From NCBI GenBank assembly GCA_027490145.1, contig JAIXYQ010000012.1, forward strand, positions 62,001 to 126,000: a DNA stretch of 64,000 nucleotides, in the 5' to 3' direction. Under the pieces are notes generated by a model. It ran no database searches. It saw nothing but the letters and a program-made list of their open reading frames with translations, and was not told the DNA's origin. Of this stretch, positions 38,407-46,407 are shown piece by piece. The number at the start of each line of letters is the position of its first letter. The stretch's first letter is position 1. The stretch is from Planctomycetaceae bacterium (GTDB lineage Bacteria; Planctomycetota; Phycisphaerae; Phycisphaerales; SM1A02). The position numbers and the translations under genes were made by a program.

Positions 38407-39633
38407 TCACGCCGGGGCGGGACGGGTGCGGCCCGTCACCCAGGGCACCAACGGGAATCGCCCTGCGACCCGCCGGGCATCTTCGACGGTGACCGACTCG
38501 ATGTGACCAAGTTCGTCAGTGAGCGATCGGTATGCAAGCCCGTGCGCCCAGTTGGCTCCGAGCCGGCGCATGCGGCCCGATGGGCGCTCGCCCGCGAGCG
38601 TGACCATGGTGGCGACCTTGGCACGCACGGAAGACAGTTCCTCGTCGCTCACGCCCTGCGCGACCTTCCCGAGTTCGCGCACCAGGATCGACTCGACCTC
38701 GGCGCCGTCCTCGGGATCGCACGTCGCGCTGATGAGCACGTCGCCGCAATCGTCGTGCATGTCCAGCGAGACGTCCGCGCTGTCGGCCAGGCCGGGTTCG
38801 ACCAGGGCCCAGTGCAGGCGGCCGCTGTCGGAATCGCTGAGCACCTGGCACAGGACCATGCATGCGTAGCGATCCTCGTCGAACGCTGATGGGCCGGGCG
38901 CCAGACCGAGGACATAGTGTCGCGAGGCCTTGGCGCTCTCGATCGTGAAGTCCATGCGCCGGTGGGTCGACGGCACGCGATCGTTGCGCGGCGATTGCGG
39001 CGGGACCATGCCCAGTTCCGCCTCCGCCGTCCGGATCGCCGCATCGAGATCGACCTTGCCCGCAAGGGCAAGCACGGTGTTGTCGGGGCTGTAGCGCGCC
39101 GTGAAGTAGTCGCGCATGCTGCCGACGTCCATGGCCTGGATCGATTCCGGGGTGCCGAGCACCCGATGGCCGAGCGGGTTGCCGCCGTGGAACGCCTCCG
39201 CGGCGCGCTCGTACAGCGGCCAGAACGGATTGTCGTCGTACATGGCGATCTCTTCGAGGATCACCTTGCGTTCCTCGTCGAAATCCTCGCCGCGGAGGGC
39301 CGGACGGAGCAGGTCCGACAGGAGCGAGATGGCCTCGGACTGGCGATCGGGAAGCACATGGGCGTGGTACGCCGTCATGTCGATCGTGGTGAAGGCGTTG
39401 TGCTCGGCACCGATGGCGTCGAATCGACGGTTCACGTCCTGCGCGACCACCGAGGCCGACCCCTTGAACATCATGTGCTCGAGGAAGTGGCTCACCCCCA
39501 TGAGCCGCGACGGCTCGTCACGACCACCGGTCCTGACGAAGTACCCGGCGGCCATCGTGTGGGCACCGGGATCGATCTCGGCGATGATCGTGAGACCATT
39601 GGGCAGGCGGTGTTCGCTGTAGGCCGTGCGCAT
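38407..39633 (-). CDS. M16 family zinc peptidase (active type)
   Basis: 408 aa from the ATG at 39633, with TAGCAT 7 nt upstream; the longer in-frame extension to 39780 lies in recO and is rejected. The inverted zinc motif H49-F-L-E52-H53 is intact, followed by MMFKGS, and the third ligand lies in VILEEIAMYDDNPFW. The architecture is that of processing-peptidase-like M16B proteins (PqqL/YmxG type), usually homodimers or heterodimers with an inactive subunit. The gap to recO is 10 bp, so it can also be read from the recO transcript. Confidence 0.87.
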   Translation of the reverse strand: MRTAYSEHRLPNGLTIIAEIDPGAHTMAAGYFVRTGGRDEPSRLMGVSHFLEHMMFKGSASVVAQDVNRRFDAIGAEHNAFTTIDMTAYHAHVLPDRQSEAISLLSDLLRPALRGEDFDEERKVILEEIAMYDDNPFWPLYERAAEAFHGGNPLGHRVLGTPESIQAMDVGSMRDYFTARYSPDNTVLALAGKVDLDAAIRTAEAELGMVPPQSPRNDRVPSTHRRMDFTIESAKASRHYVLGLAPGPSAFDEDRYACMVLCQVLSDSDSGRLHWALVEPGLADSADVSLDMHDDCGDVLISATCDPEDGAEVESILVRELGKVAQGVSDEELSSVRAKVATMVTLAGERPSGRMRRLGANWAHGLAYRSLTDELGHIESVTVEDARRVAGRFPLVPWVTGRTRPAPA

Positions 39634-39640
39634 GATGCCG

Positions 39641-39646
39641 ATGCTA
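39641..39646 (-). promoter_or_regulatory. -10-like element TAGCAT, leaderless spacing
   Basis: On the minus strand TAGCAT ends 7 nt before the M16 ATG at 39633, overlapping the last codons of recO. Confidence 0.42.
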
Positions 39647-40387
39647 GTCGTGTCGCCGGTCCGTCCCGCGCTGCTGCACGGGCCGTGTGCCTTGCGGGAT
39701 CGGTCCGAAGAACGCGGCCTGCGTCCCGGGTTCGAGCTGGAGATGGTGGCGCACGCAGGCCGCCAACAGCGTGGCTCCACGGAGTGCGTCCGCCGCCGGC
39801 AGCGATGGGTCGCCTTCGAGTGCGCGCTGGATGGCCGCCAGGGTCGACGATCGGACCGTCCAGGTGCGTTCGTTGGTGTGGTCGACGCAACCCATGCCTG
39901 GATCGAAGGCGCATGTCTCGGTCGCAGGTGTGCTCAGCCTGGGTCCGAAGCCGGTCTCGCCCAGCAGCGCCCAGAGGAACCTGACCATCGAGGGTTCGAC
40001 GTCGCCGCGGCTGAATCCATGGAAGGCCTCGATCACGCCGTCGAACAGTTCAGGATGGGGATCGTGCGGTTCGAGCATCCGGCCGATGCACTCGAGCACG
40101 TACCAGGCGCCGGTGTTGGCGCGCGGCAGGGTCCGCAGCGCAGGCCACGATTCCGTCGGCAACCACGAGGTCAGCGTGCAGAGGTCACCGCTGCGGGCCT
40201 CGATCCAGGAGAGTTCGCCCATGGTGAGCAGGTCCATGCCGCCCGAAAAGGCACCACGTTCGCGACGCGCACCCTTCGCAATGCCGCGAACGATGCCGCT
40301 GGTCCGGCAGAACATGCCGACGGTCTGGCTGGTGTCGCTGAAATCCCAGTGACGGATGCAGATGGCCTGGTCGTGGTGCGTGGCCAT
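39644..40387 (-). CDS. recO: DNA repair protein RecO
   Basis: 247 aa from the ATG at 40387; a GTG three codons upstream is possible. RecO anneals strands and loads RecA with RecR in the RecFOR gap-repair pathway. Visible features are the OB-fold start (ICIRHWDFSDTSQTVGMFCRTSGIVRGIAKGARRERGAFSG in pieces), a helical middle, and a Cys-containing segment (TETCAFDPGMGCVDHTN) where RecO proteins carry a zinc site, here reduced to two Cys. The C-terminus is helical. The gap to the upstream GGDEF gene is 35 bp on the same strand. Confidence 0.8.
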   Translation of the reverse strand: MATHHDQAICIRHWDFSDTSQTVGMFCRTSGIVRGIAKGARRERGAFSGGMDLLTMGELSWIEARSGDLCTLTSWLPTESWPALRTLPRANTGAWYVLECIGRMLEPHDPHPELFDGVIEAFHGFSRGDVEPSMVRFLWALLGETGFGPRLSTPATETCAFDPGMGCVDHTNERTWTVRSSTLAAIQRALEGDPSLPAADALRGATLLAACVRHHLQLEPGTQAAFFGPIPQGTRPVQQRGTDRRHD

Positions 40388-40422
40388 GGGACTCACCGTG
40401 ACTCAACGCGATCCACCGCGAC

Positions 40423-41343
40423 TCACGCCGTCGACGACACCGCCACACGGTTCCGGCCACCCTGCTTGGCCTGGTAGAGCGCCGTGTCGGCGGCCTTGAG
40501 CATCGATTCCGCCGTATCGCGGCCGGGTCCGAACTCGGCGACGCCGAAGCTCGCGGTCACCACGAGTCCGGGATGGTCGTTCCAGCTGATGTGTTCGAGT
40601 TGCTCTCGGTAGCGATTGGCGACCTCCTCGGCCTCGACCGCCGTCGTGGAGGGCAGGATCACGCAGAACTCCTCGCCGCCGTACCGACACGCCACGTCCG
40701 AGCTGCGGCCGCTCGACAGGATCTGTGCGAAACGCTCGATCACGAGGTCGCCGAACGGATGTCCGAAGTGGTCGTTGTGGTGCTTGAAGCGGTCGATGTC
40801 GCAGAGGATCATCGAGAGCGGCTGGCCGTGGCGTCGGGCCTCGTCGACCTCGGCCGCCAGGCGCTGATTCATGTAGGACCGGTTCCAGAGGCCCGTCAGG
40901 CCATCGATCTGCGCCTTCTGGGCGAGCATCTTCATGAGCCGCTGCGACCGGATCGCGGTCCGGACGCGAGCCTTGAGTTCGACGACCTCGAACGGCTTGC
41001 TGACGAAATCGACGGCGCCCTGGTCGAGCGCACGGACCTTGTCCATCGCTTCCTCGGTGCCGCTGATGAAGATCACCGCGATGTCCTGGGTCAGTGGATC
41101 GTTCTTCAGCGTGGTCAGCACGTCGAAGCCATTCATGTCCTCCATGTCGATGTCCAGGAGGATGACGTCGGGCTGGAGTTCACGCGCCATCGCGAGGCCT
41201 TCGCGGGCGTTGATCGCCCCGTGGATCTCCAGGCGCTCGTGCTGCAGGCGGAACTTGAGCAGCCGGTGGATGAGTTCACTGTCGTCGATGGCCAGCAGGC
41301 GCGCCGTGGCGGCCGCGAAGGCCATGGGGTCGATGGAGTTCAT
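40423..41343 (-). CDS. Response-regulator diguanylate cyclase (REC-GGDEF)
   Basis: 306 aa from the ATG at 41343, overlapping the Hpt stop (ATGA). The receiver domain spans about residues 14-130, with the acidic pair (IDD at 20-22), phospho-acceptor Asp64 in ILLDID and Lys116 in SKPFE. The GGDEF domain spans about 145-300, with active-site GGEEF at 222-226. An inhibitory I-site RSSD (213-216) stands five residues before it, so product feedback is expected. It makes cyclic di-GMP in response to phosphorylation. The coupled Hpt gene is the obvious phosphodonor partner. Confidence 0.92.
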   Translation of the reverse strand: MNSIDPMAFAAATARLLAIDDSELIHRLLKFRLQHERLEIHGAINAREGLAMARELQPDVILLDIDMEDMNGFDVLTTLKNDPLTQDIAVIFISGTEEAMDKVRALDQGAVDFVSKPFEVVELKARVRTAIRSQRLMKMLAQKAQIDGLTGLWNRSYMNQRLAAEVDEARRHGQPLSMILCDIDRFKHHNDHFGHPFGDLVIERFAQILSSGRSSDVACRYGGEEFCVILPSTTAVEAEEVANRYREQLEHISWNDHPGLVVTASFGVAEFGPGRDTAESMLKAADTALYQAKQGGRNRVAVSSTA

Positions 41344-41645
41344 GGAACGACCCTCGCGCACAAGGTGACCAAGGCCCGGGCGGCCGTGCGGGCATCGACC
41401 AGGCGTTGCTCACGGATGGCCAGCTCGATCACCCTGGCTGCCTCGGTGATGCACGGGAAGCCGTACCCACCACCGGCACCCTTGAGCTGGTGGGCCATGG
41501 CGCGGGCCTGGTCGATCGCACCTTGATCGATGCGCTCAAGGATCGCATGGGCCCGGGTGGGCAGCGACGCGACGAACTCGGCGATCAGGATGGCCATGTC
41601 TGGATCATCGGCAAAGTCACTCGTGATGGGTCCATCATCGGGCAT
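41340..41645 (-). CDS. Histidine phosphotransfer (Hpt) protein
   Basis: 101 aa, essentially one Hpt domain. The phospho-accepting histidine is His52 in AHQLKGAGGGYGF. The protein carries phosphate between a hybrid histidine kinase and a receiver. It is translationally coupled to the REC-GGDEF gene. No histidine kinase is encoded nearby, so the relay is probably fed by a kinase encoded elsewhere. TACCCT lies 12 nt before the ATG. Confidence 0.87.
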   Translation of the reverse strand: MPDDGPITSDFADDPDMAILIAEFVASLPTRAHAILERIDQGAIDQARAMAHQLKGAGGGYGFPCITEAARVIELAIREQRLVDARTAARALVTLCARVVP

Positions 41646-41682
41646 GGCTCAAGCAAGAGGGTACGCCAACACGGCGCCGCGC

Positions 41683-41688
41683 TAGCAT
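41683..41688 (+). promoter_or_regulatory. -10-like element TAGCAT overlapping a false start
   Basis: TAGCAT overlaps an in-frame ATG at 41687, so that ATG would lie upstream of the expected transcription start (about 41695). The ATG at 41714 is the more likely start. Confidence 0.38.
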
Positions 41689-41713
41689 GGATCCTTCCGC
41701 CACGGACCGCCCC

Positions 41714-42661
41714 ATGATCCCGAACCCCCCCGCCAAAGACGGTCAGCTTTCGTTCCTCTGGCTGCCGCCCCACCGCGTGCAGGGCTTCAGCGTGGCGGGC
41801 GAGCAGACCGTGGTCCATGTCCCGGAACTCGAGGTGGCCTTCGACGTCGGTTTCTGCCCGCGCGTCCTGGTGCCGTGCCCCTCGATCGCGCTCTCCCACG
41901 CGCACATGGACCACATCGGCGGCCTTCCGTACTGGTTCAGCCAGCGGTACTTCCAGAAGCTCCCGGCAGGCAAGGTGCATTGCCACCACGCCATCGCCCA
42001 ACCCCTGCTCAACATGATGAAGGGTTGGGTGGACCTCGAGCGGCAACAGACGCCGCACGAGGTGATCGGCATGGAGGATGGCCAGGAAGTCCTCCTGAAG
42101 CCGAACATCTGGCTGCGCGCCATCGAGGTTCGCCACACCGTGCCGGCGCTGGGATTCGTCGTCATCGAACGGCGCAACAAGCTCAAGCCCGAGTTCGCGG
42201 ACCTGCCGGCCGATGCGTTGCGTGAGGCCAAGGCGCGCGGTGAGTCAATCACCCGCCAGATCGACATTCCCCTGGTGGCCTACACGGGTGACACCGAGAT
42301 GGGCCCCTACCTGTTGCGTGACGAGTTCCGCCAGGCACAGACCGTGGTGACGGAGTGCACCTTCTTCGATCCCGAGCACCGTGGCCGCGCCGCCACCGGC
42401 ATGCATCTTCACGTCGAGGACATCCGTGAACTGTTGCAGGCATGGACGGCACGCGACGTCGTGGTCGTGCATCTGTCGCGCCGCACGATGCTCTCGTATG
42501 CACGCAAGCGGCTTGACGAGGTCGGTGGCGAGGGACGGGCGCACATCCTCATGGATCATCGCGCCACGCGGTCCCGTTATGAGCGTCAGGTGAACGAGGA
42601 TCGGGAAGCATCCGAAGCGCGTGATGGTTCCGACGGTGCGGCTGAAGCAAGCACCGCATGA
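41714..42661 (+). CDS. Metallo-beta-lactamase-fold hydrolase (RNase Z-like)
   Basis: 315 aa from the ATG at 41714, chosen from the promoter position; a start at 41687 would add nine residues. The zinc motif is SHAHMDHIGG. Other ligand regions are VRHTVPALGF (His), VAYTGDTEMG (Asp) and VVVHLSRR (His). The family includes RNase Z and related phosphodiesterases that use a two-metal site. RNase Z identity is not certain because the exosite arm is not obvious. A charged Glu/Asp/Ala tail ends the protein. It lies just upstream of dnaA, 116 bp away. Confidence 0.8.
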   Translation: MIPNPPAKDGQLSFLWLPPHRVQGFSVAGEQTVVHVPELEVAFDVGFCPRVLVPCPSIALSHAHMDHIGGLPYWFSQRYFQKLPAGKVHCHHAIAQPLLNMMKGWVDLERQQTPHEVIGMEDGQEVLLKPNIWLRAIEVRHTVPALGFVVIERRNKLKPEFADLPADALREAKARGESITRQIDIPLVAYTGDTEMGPYLLRDEFRQAQTVVTECTFFDPEHRGRAATGMHLHVEDIRELLQAWTARDVVVVHLSRRTMLSYARKRLDEVGGEGRAHILMDHRATRSRYERQVNEDREASEARDGSDGAAEASTA

Positions 42662-42677
42662 TGCGTCGCGCGGGGCA

Positions 42678-42706
42678 TTGATCCCCCGGCGGCAGCCACC
42701 TATATT
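42678..42706 (+). promoter_or_regulatory. Sigma-70-type promoter of dnaA
   Basis: TTGATC and TATATT are separated by exactly 17 nt, the best consensus-like promoter seen in the window. The predicted leader to the dnaA ATG is about 65 nt, so dnaA is not leaderless. Confidence 0.65.
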
Positions 42707-42777
42707 CCGCCCCCCGCCCGGGATCGGGCGAACCCGGCAGGGATGCCGCTCGACACGACGAACTGGACTGGGATCCC

Positions 42778-44130
42778 ATGGGAACCGCTGCGATGCGCAT
42801 GCATGACGATGACCTGAAGGCTGCACTCATCGCGTACCTGCGCAAGCACCACACGGAAGTGTGCCGGCAATGGTTCGATGACATCGGCTTCGGCGGGATC
42901 GACGGTGGCGTGCTGCGCCTGGTCGTCGGTGAGCCCGTGCAGCTGAACTACCTGCAGCGGGCGTGCGGCACGCAGTTCACCGACGCGGCGCAGGCCGTGA
43001 CCGGGCGCTTGCTCGCGGTGCGCTTCGTCGGTTCGAGCCCGGAACTCGTCCATGAACCCGCGCCCGATGCGGTGACGGCGGACATGCCTGGATTCGGCGA
43101 GCAGATGCTGCTCTCGCCGGACTACTCCTTCGACACCTTCGTGGTCGGTCCAGGCAATCGACTGGCGCACGCGGCGGCACTGGCCGTCGCCGAGAAGCCC
43201 GGGCGTGCCTACAACCCGTTCTTCATCCATGGTGGGGTCGGTCTGGGCAAGACCCACCTGCTGCAGGCGATCTGCCAGACATTCATCCGCAACCGGCCGT
43301 CCACCAAGCTCTGCTACATCAGTTGCAGCACCTTCATGGACCTCTTCCATGAGTCGGTGAAGTGCGGGCGCATGCAGGATTTCCGCCTGCGCTTCCGCAA
43401 CGTGGATGTGTTGGTCATCGACGACATCCACTTCCTGTCCAAGCGTGACCACTCGCAGGAGGAGTTCTTCCACACCTTCAACGCGCTGCACCAGGCCGGC
43501 AAGCAGATCGTCCTCTCGAGCGATGCGGCGCCTGAGGACATCCCGGAGCTCGAGGAGCGCCTGGTCAGCAGGTTCAAGAGCGGCCTCGTCGCGTGCATGG
43601 AGCGTCCGTGCTTCGAGACGCGCGTGGCGATCATCAAGTCGAAGGCCAAGCTCGTGGGAATCGAGCTGCCTGACGAGGTGCCTGCCTACATCGCCGCGCG
43701 CATCGATTCGAACATCCGTGAACTCGAAGGCGCACTGACGCGCGTGCGTGGCCACGCTGCCGCCAGCGGGATTCCCATCACGCTCGACAGCGCCAAGGCA
43801 GCGCTGCACGATCTTGGTTCCGGTTCGGGCGCGCCGAGCATGCAGGCGATCATCGTCGCGGTGACCCGCTACTACGACATCAAGCTCGTTGACCTCATGT
43901 CGCGCCGGCGGACCAAGTCGATCGCGCTGCCGCGCCAAGTCTGCATGTGGCTGGCCCGCCGACACACCCGGTTCAGCCTCGAGGAAATCGGTGGGCACTT
44001 CGGGGGTCGCGACCACACCACCGTCCTCCACGCCATCCGGACCATCGAGGAACGGCGCACCAGTTGCCAGGAACTTGGGCGGGCGGTCGACGAAATCGAG
44101 CGCGCTCTGGGTCCTAGAACCACGGTCTGA
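42778..44130 (+). CDS. dnaA: Chromosomal replication initiator DnaA
   Basis: 450 aa. Opens the origin and recruits the helicase. Domain I is at about 8-90 and linker II is short. Domain III (AAA+) starts about 113 with Walker A GGVGLGKT (152-159) and Walker B VLVIDDIHFL (Asp215, Asp216), followed by the LSSDAAPEDIPELEERLVSRFKSGL sensor/box region. Domain IV ends in the DnaA signature GGRDHTTVLHAI, which recognises DnaA boxes. All motifs are intact. dnaN and other origin genes are not adjacent; the flanks are an MBL hydrolase and mutM. A Met at codon 6 is an alternative start. Confidence 0.95.
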   Translation: MGTAAMRMHDDDLKAALIAYLRKHHTEVCRQWFDDIGFGGIDGGVLRLVVGEPVQLNYLQRACGTQFTDAAQAVTGRLLAVRFVGSSPELVHEPAPDAVTADMPGFGEQMLLSPDYSFDTFVVGPGNRLAHAAALAVAEKPGRAYNPFFIHGGVGLGKTHLLQAICQTFIRNRPSTKLCYISCSTFMDLFHESVKCGRMQDFRLRFRNVDVLVIDDIHFLSKRDHSQEEFFHTFNALHQAGKQIVLSSDAAPEDIPELEERLVSRFKSGLVACMERPCFETRVAIIKSKAKLVGIELPDEVPAYIAARIDSNIRELEGALTRVRGHAAASGIPITLDSAKAALHDLGSGSGAPSMQAIIVAVTRYYDIKLVDLMSRRRTKSIALPRQVCMWLARRHTRFSLEEIGGHFGGRDHTTVLHAIRTIEERRTSCQELGRAVDEIERALGPRTTV

Positions 44131-44434
44131 CCCTGGGCTGCTTCGTCTGGGAAACCCGTGGACAAGGTGTCCGGGGGCTTCGAGGGTGCACCGTCAACCT
44201 GGCCGGCTTCGGCAGGCTGCCTCGATCGGACTCGGGCTGGACGGCTGCAAGCCGAACGGGGTTCTTGGTGGTCCGACAGCTCGACCGACATGTCATCCAC
44301 ACGTGAAACTTGGTGTAAGTGTTTGTTCCATTTGTGGTTGTGGTGGTGTGGTGTGGTGTATCCACAATCCGTCAAGCACTCTTTCTACGACGACGATGTC
44401 TTTTCTTCTCACAGAGGAAGGGAAGAGACCCCTG
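44131..44434. other. oriC: Candidate replication origin (oriC) downstream of dnaA
   Basis: A 304-bp gap without a gene. It holds TCATCCACA (44293-44301) and GTATCCACA (44358-44366), each one mismatch from the DnaA box TTATCCACA. A weaker TTGTCCACG on the opposite strand lies at 44157-44165. The part from about 44300 to 44400 is unusually GT- and AT-rich for this DNA (GTGTGGTGTGG-like runs), which could be an unwinding region. Its position beside dnaA is the classic one. Only two good boxes are seen, so it may be partial or merely dnaA-associated. Confidence 0.45.
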
Positions 44435-45244
44435 TCAACGCTGACACGCGTCGCACCAGACCGTCGTTCGTCCAGCAACCAGTTCCGATTGAAGGGTCCG
44501 AGAACACACCCTGCATGGTTCGCCCGCTCGGCCGTACACCCTGAGGGACGCCTGGAAGGCGCCGGTCTCCCCGCTGAGCCGTCGATACGTCCGGATGGTG
44601 CTGCCGCCACCGGCAATGGCTGACCGCATGATCGAGCCGATGGCGTGGCCAAGGGCGTCGAACTCGTGCCGCGCCACCCGCGTGCACGCACGCTGCGGCC
44701 TGATCCCTGCGAGCGCCAGGGCTTCGTCGGCATAGATGTTGCCCACGCCCGCGACGGCGTGCTGGTCGAGGAGCGCAGCCTTGATGGCACGACGGCTCGC
44801 GGCGACCCGCGCGGACCAATCACCGTGCAGGTCGAGCGCATCGGGTCCGAGGCGCGACCAACGATCCACGAGTTCGTGGCGATCCTTGAGCCACGTGATT
44901 CCACCGAATCGTCGAGGATCCACGAATCGAAGCTCCCGCGATCGATCGAGTCGCCAGGTCACGTGCGTGTGAGGTTCGATCGGCGCGGAGGCCGCCACGA
45001 TGCCGAAGGCACCGGTCATGCCCAGCTGCACGACGATGACGGCGTCATCGTGTCCGCAGAGCGCGAGCTGCTTGCCGCGACGGAGGACCTCGCGGACCCC
45101 GGAACCAAGGAGAAGTCGTTCGCGGCGGCGGGCAGCACCCGTCACCACGTCCCATCGGCGCACATGCACGTCGATGATGGAGGAACGGAGGAGCGCAGAA
45201 CGCACCTCACGAGCGACGGCTTCGACTTCTGGCAGTTCCGGCAC
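44435..45244 (-). CDS. mutM: Formamidopyrimidine-DNA glycosylase
   Basis: 269 aa from a GTG at 45244, because the mature enzyme must begin Pro-Glu: the sequence reads (V)PELPEVEAV. It excises 8-oxoguanine and formamidopyrimidines. The catalytic Pro2 and Glu3 and the essential Lys58 in RRGKQLAL are visible, as are VGNIYADEAL, and the C-terminal zinc finger CRVC...CDAC. All key residues are present. The gene converges on dnaA across the candidate oriC. TATACT on the minus strand (45280 to 45275) lies 30 nt before the start. Confidence 0.93.
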   Translation of the reverse strand: MPELPEVEAVAREVRSALLRSSIIDVHVRRWDVVTGAARRRERLLLGSGVREVLRRGKQLALCGHDDAVIVVQLGMTGAFGIVAASAPIEPHTHVTWRLDRSRELRFVDPRRFGGITWLKDRHELVDRWSRLGPDALDLHGDWSARVAASRRAIKAALLDQHAVAGVGNIYADEALALAGIRPQRACTRVARHEFDALGHAIGSIMRSAIAGGGSTIRTYRRLSGETGAFQASLRVYGRAGEPCRVCSRTLQSELVAGRTTVWCDACQR

Positions 45245-45274
45245 GCGAAAACCTGCGGAAAACACCGCATCCGA

Positions 45275-45282
45275 AGTATAGT
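45275..45282. promoter_or_regulatory. Overlapping divergent -10-like elements (TATAGT / TATACT)
   Basis: The plus strand reads TATAGT (45277-45282), facing the moxR operon about 58 nt away. The minus strand reads TATACT (45280-45275), facing mutM. The overlap suggests mutually exclusive RNA polymerase binding in the 95-bp divergent gap. No clear -35 boxes. Confidence 0.38.
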
Positions 45283-45339
45283 TTCGCGACCCCTTCGGAT
45301 CCCATCCGGGAGCCCGACGGACCAGACGAAAGGCCAACC

Positions 45340-46407
45340 ATGGACGCTCCCGCATCGCGCATCACCGGTTCGACCATGCTGGAGCGATCAGCATCCGTGA
45401 AGGGCGCCTATGAGTCCCTGCGCCAGGAACTGTCCGGCACCATCGTGGGCCAGGACGACGTCGTGCAACAGCTCCTCCTGGCGGTCCTCTGCGGAGGTCA
45501 CGCGCTCGTGGAGGGCGTTCCGGGACTGGCCAAGACCCTGATCATCGGATCGCTCGCAAAGACGCTCTCGCTCGAGTTCAAGCGCATCCAGTTCACGCCT
45601 GACCTCATGCCCAGCGACGTCACCGGCACCGAGGTGATCCAGGAGGACAAGGCGACCGGGACCCGTGAACTCCGGTTCATGCGCGGACCGGTCTTCGCCA
45701 ACATCGTGCTGGCGGACGAGATCAACCGCACGCCCCCGAAGACCCAGGCCGCACTGCTCGAGGCGATGCAGGAAGGCCAGGTGACCTCGGGAGGCACCAA
45801 CCACCGTCTTCCGAGGCCGTTCTTCGTGCTGGCCACGCAGAACCCCATCGAGCAGGAAGGCACCTATCCGCTGCCCGAGGCGCAACTGGACCGCTTCATG
45901 TTCCTGATCAGGATCGGCTACCCGACCGAGGCCCAGGAGCTGGAGATCGTGCGACGAACGACCGGTCGCCCGCGACCGGAACCCAAGCAGGTCCTGAGCG
46001 CCGCGGACTGCACGGCCTTACAGGAGATCGTCCGCGAGATGCCGGTTCCCGACCACGTGATCTCCTACGCCCTTCGCATCGTCCGCGCGACCCGCGGCAC
46101 CGACGCCTCGGCACCGTCGATGGTCAAGGATTACCTGTCGTGGGGCGCAGGGCCCCGAGCCAGCCAGTTCCTGGTGCTCGCCGCCAAGGCCAAGGCGCTC
46201 CTCGATGGCGACCAGCACGTCATGGTCCACCACATCCGCGCGGTGGCGCTGCCCGTGTTGCGGCACCGCATCGTGACCAACTTCAACGCGCAGGCCGACC
46301 GCGTGTCGAGCGATGACGTGATCGCGTCGCTGCTCGATTCGGTTCCGGTCGAGTCGACCGACCCAAGCACGGCCAAGGGCCTGGATCGCACCATCCCGGT
46401 GCAGTGA
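45340..46407 (+). CDS. MoxR-type AAA+ ATPase
   Basis: 355 aa. Chaperone-like AAA+ protein that typically activates VWA-domain partners. Walker A GVPGLAKT (59-66), Walker B NIVLADEINRTPPKTQAALLEAMQE, sensor VLATQNPIEQEGTYPLPEAQLDRF and the C-terminal lid. AAGG lies just before the ATG. It is first in a run of eight same-strand genes, each overlapping the next by 4 nt or slightly more. This is the classic MoxR-DUF58-BatA order. Confidence 0.93.
   Translation: MDAPASRITGSTMLERSASVKGAYESLRQELSGTIVGQDDVVQQLLLAVLCGGHALVEGVPGLAKTLIIGSLAKTLSLEFKRIQFTPDLMPSDVTGTEVIQEDKATGTRELRFMRGPVFANIVLADEINRTPPKTQAALLEAMQEGQVTSGGTNHRLPRPFFVLATQNPIEQEGTYPLPEAQLDRFMFLIRIGYPTEAQELEIVRRTTGRPRPEPKQVLSAADCTALQEIVREMPVPDHVISYALRIVRATRGTDASAPSMVKDYLSWGAGPRASQFLVLAAKAKALLDGDQHVMVHHIRAVALPVLRHRIVTNFNAQADRVSSDDVIASLLDSVPVESTDPSTAKGLDRTIPVQ

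Noticed and set aside
42700-44031. Minus-strand open frame opposite dnaA
   Set aside because: dnaA motifs on the plus strand are complete; the antisense product has no recognisable feature.
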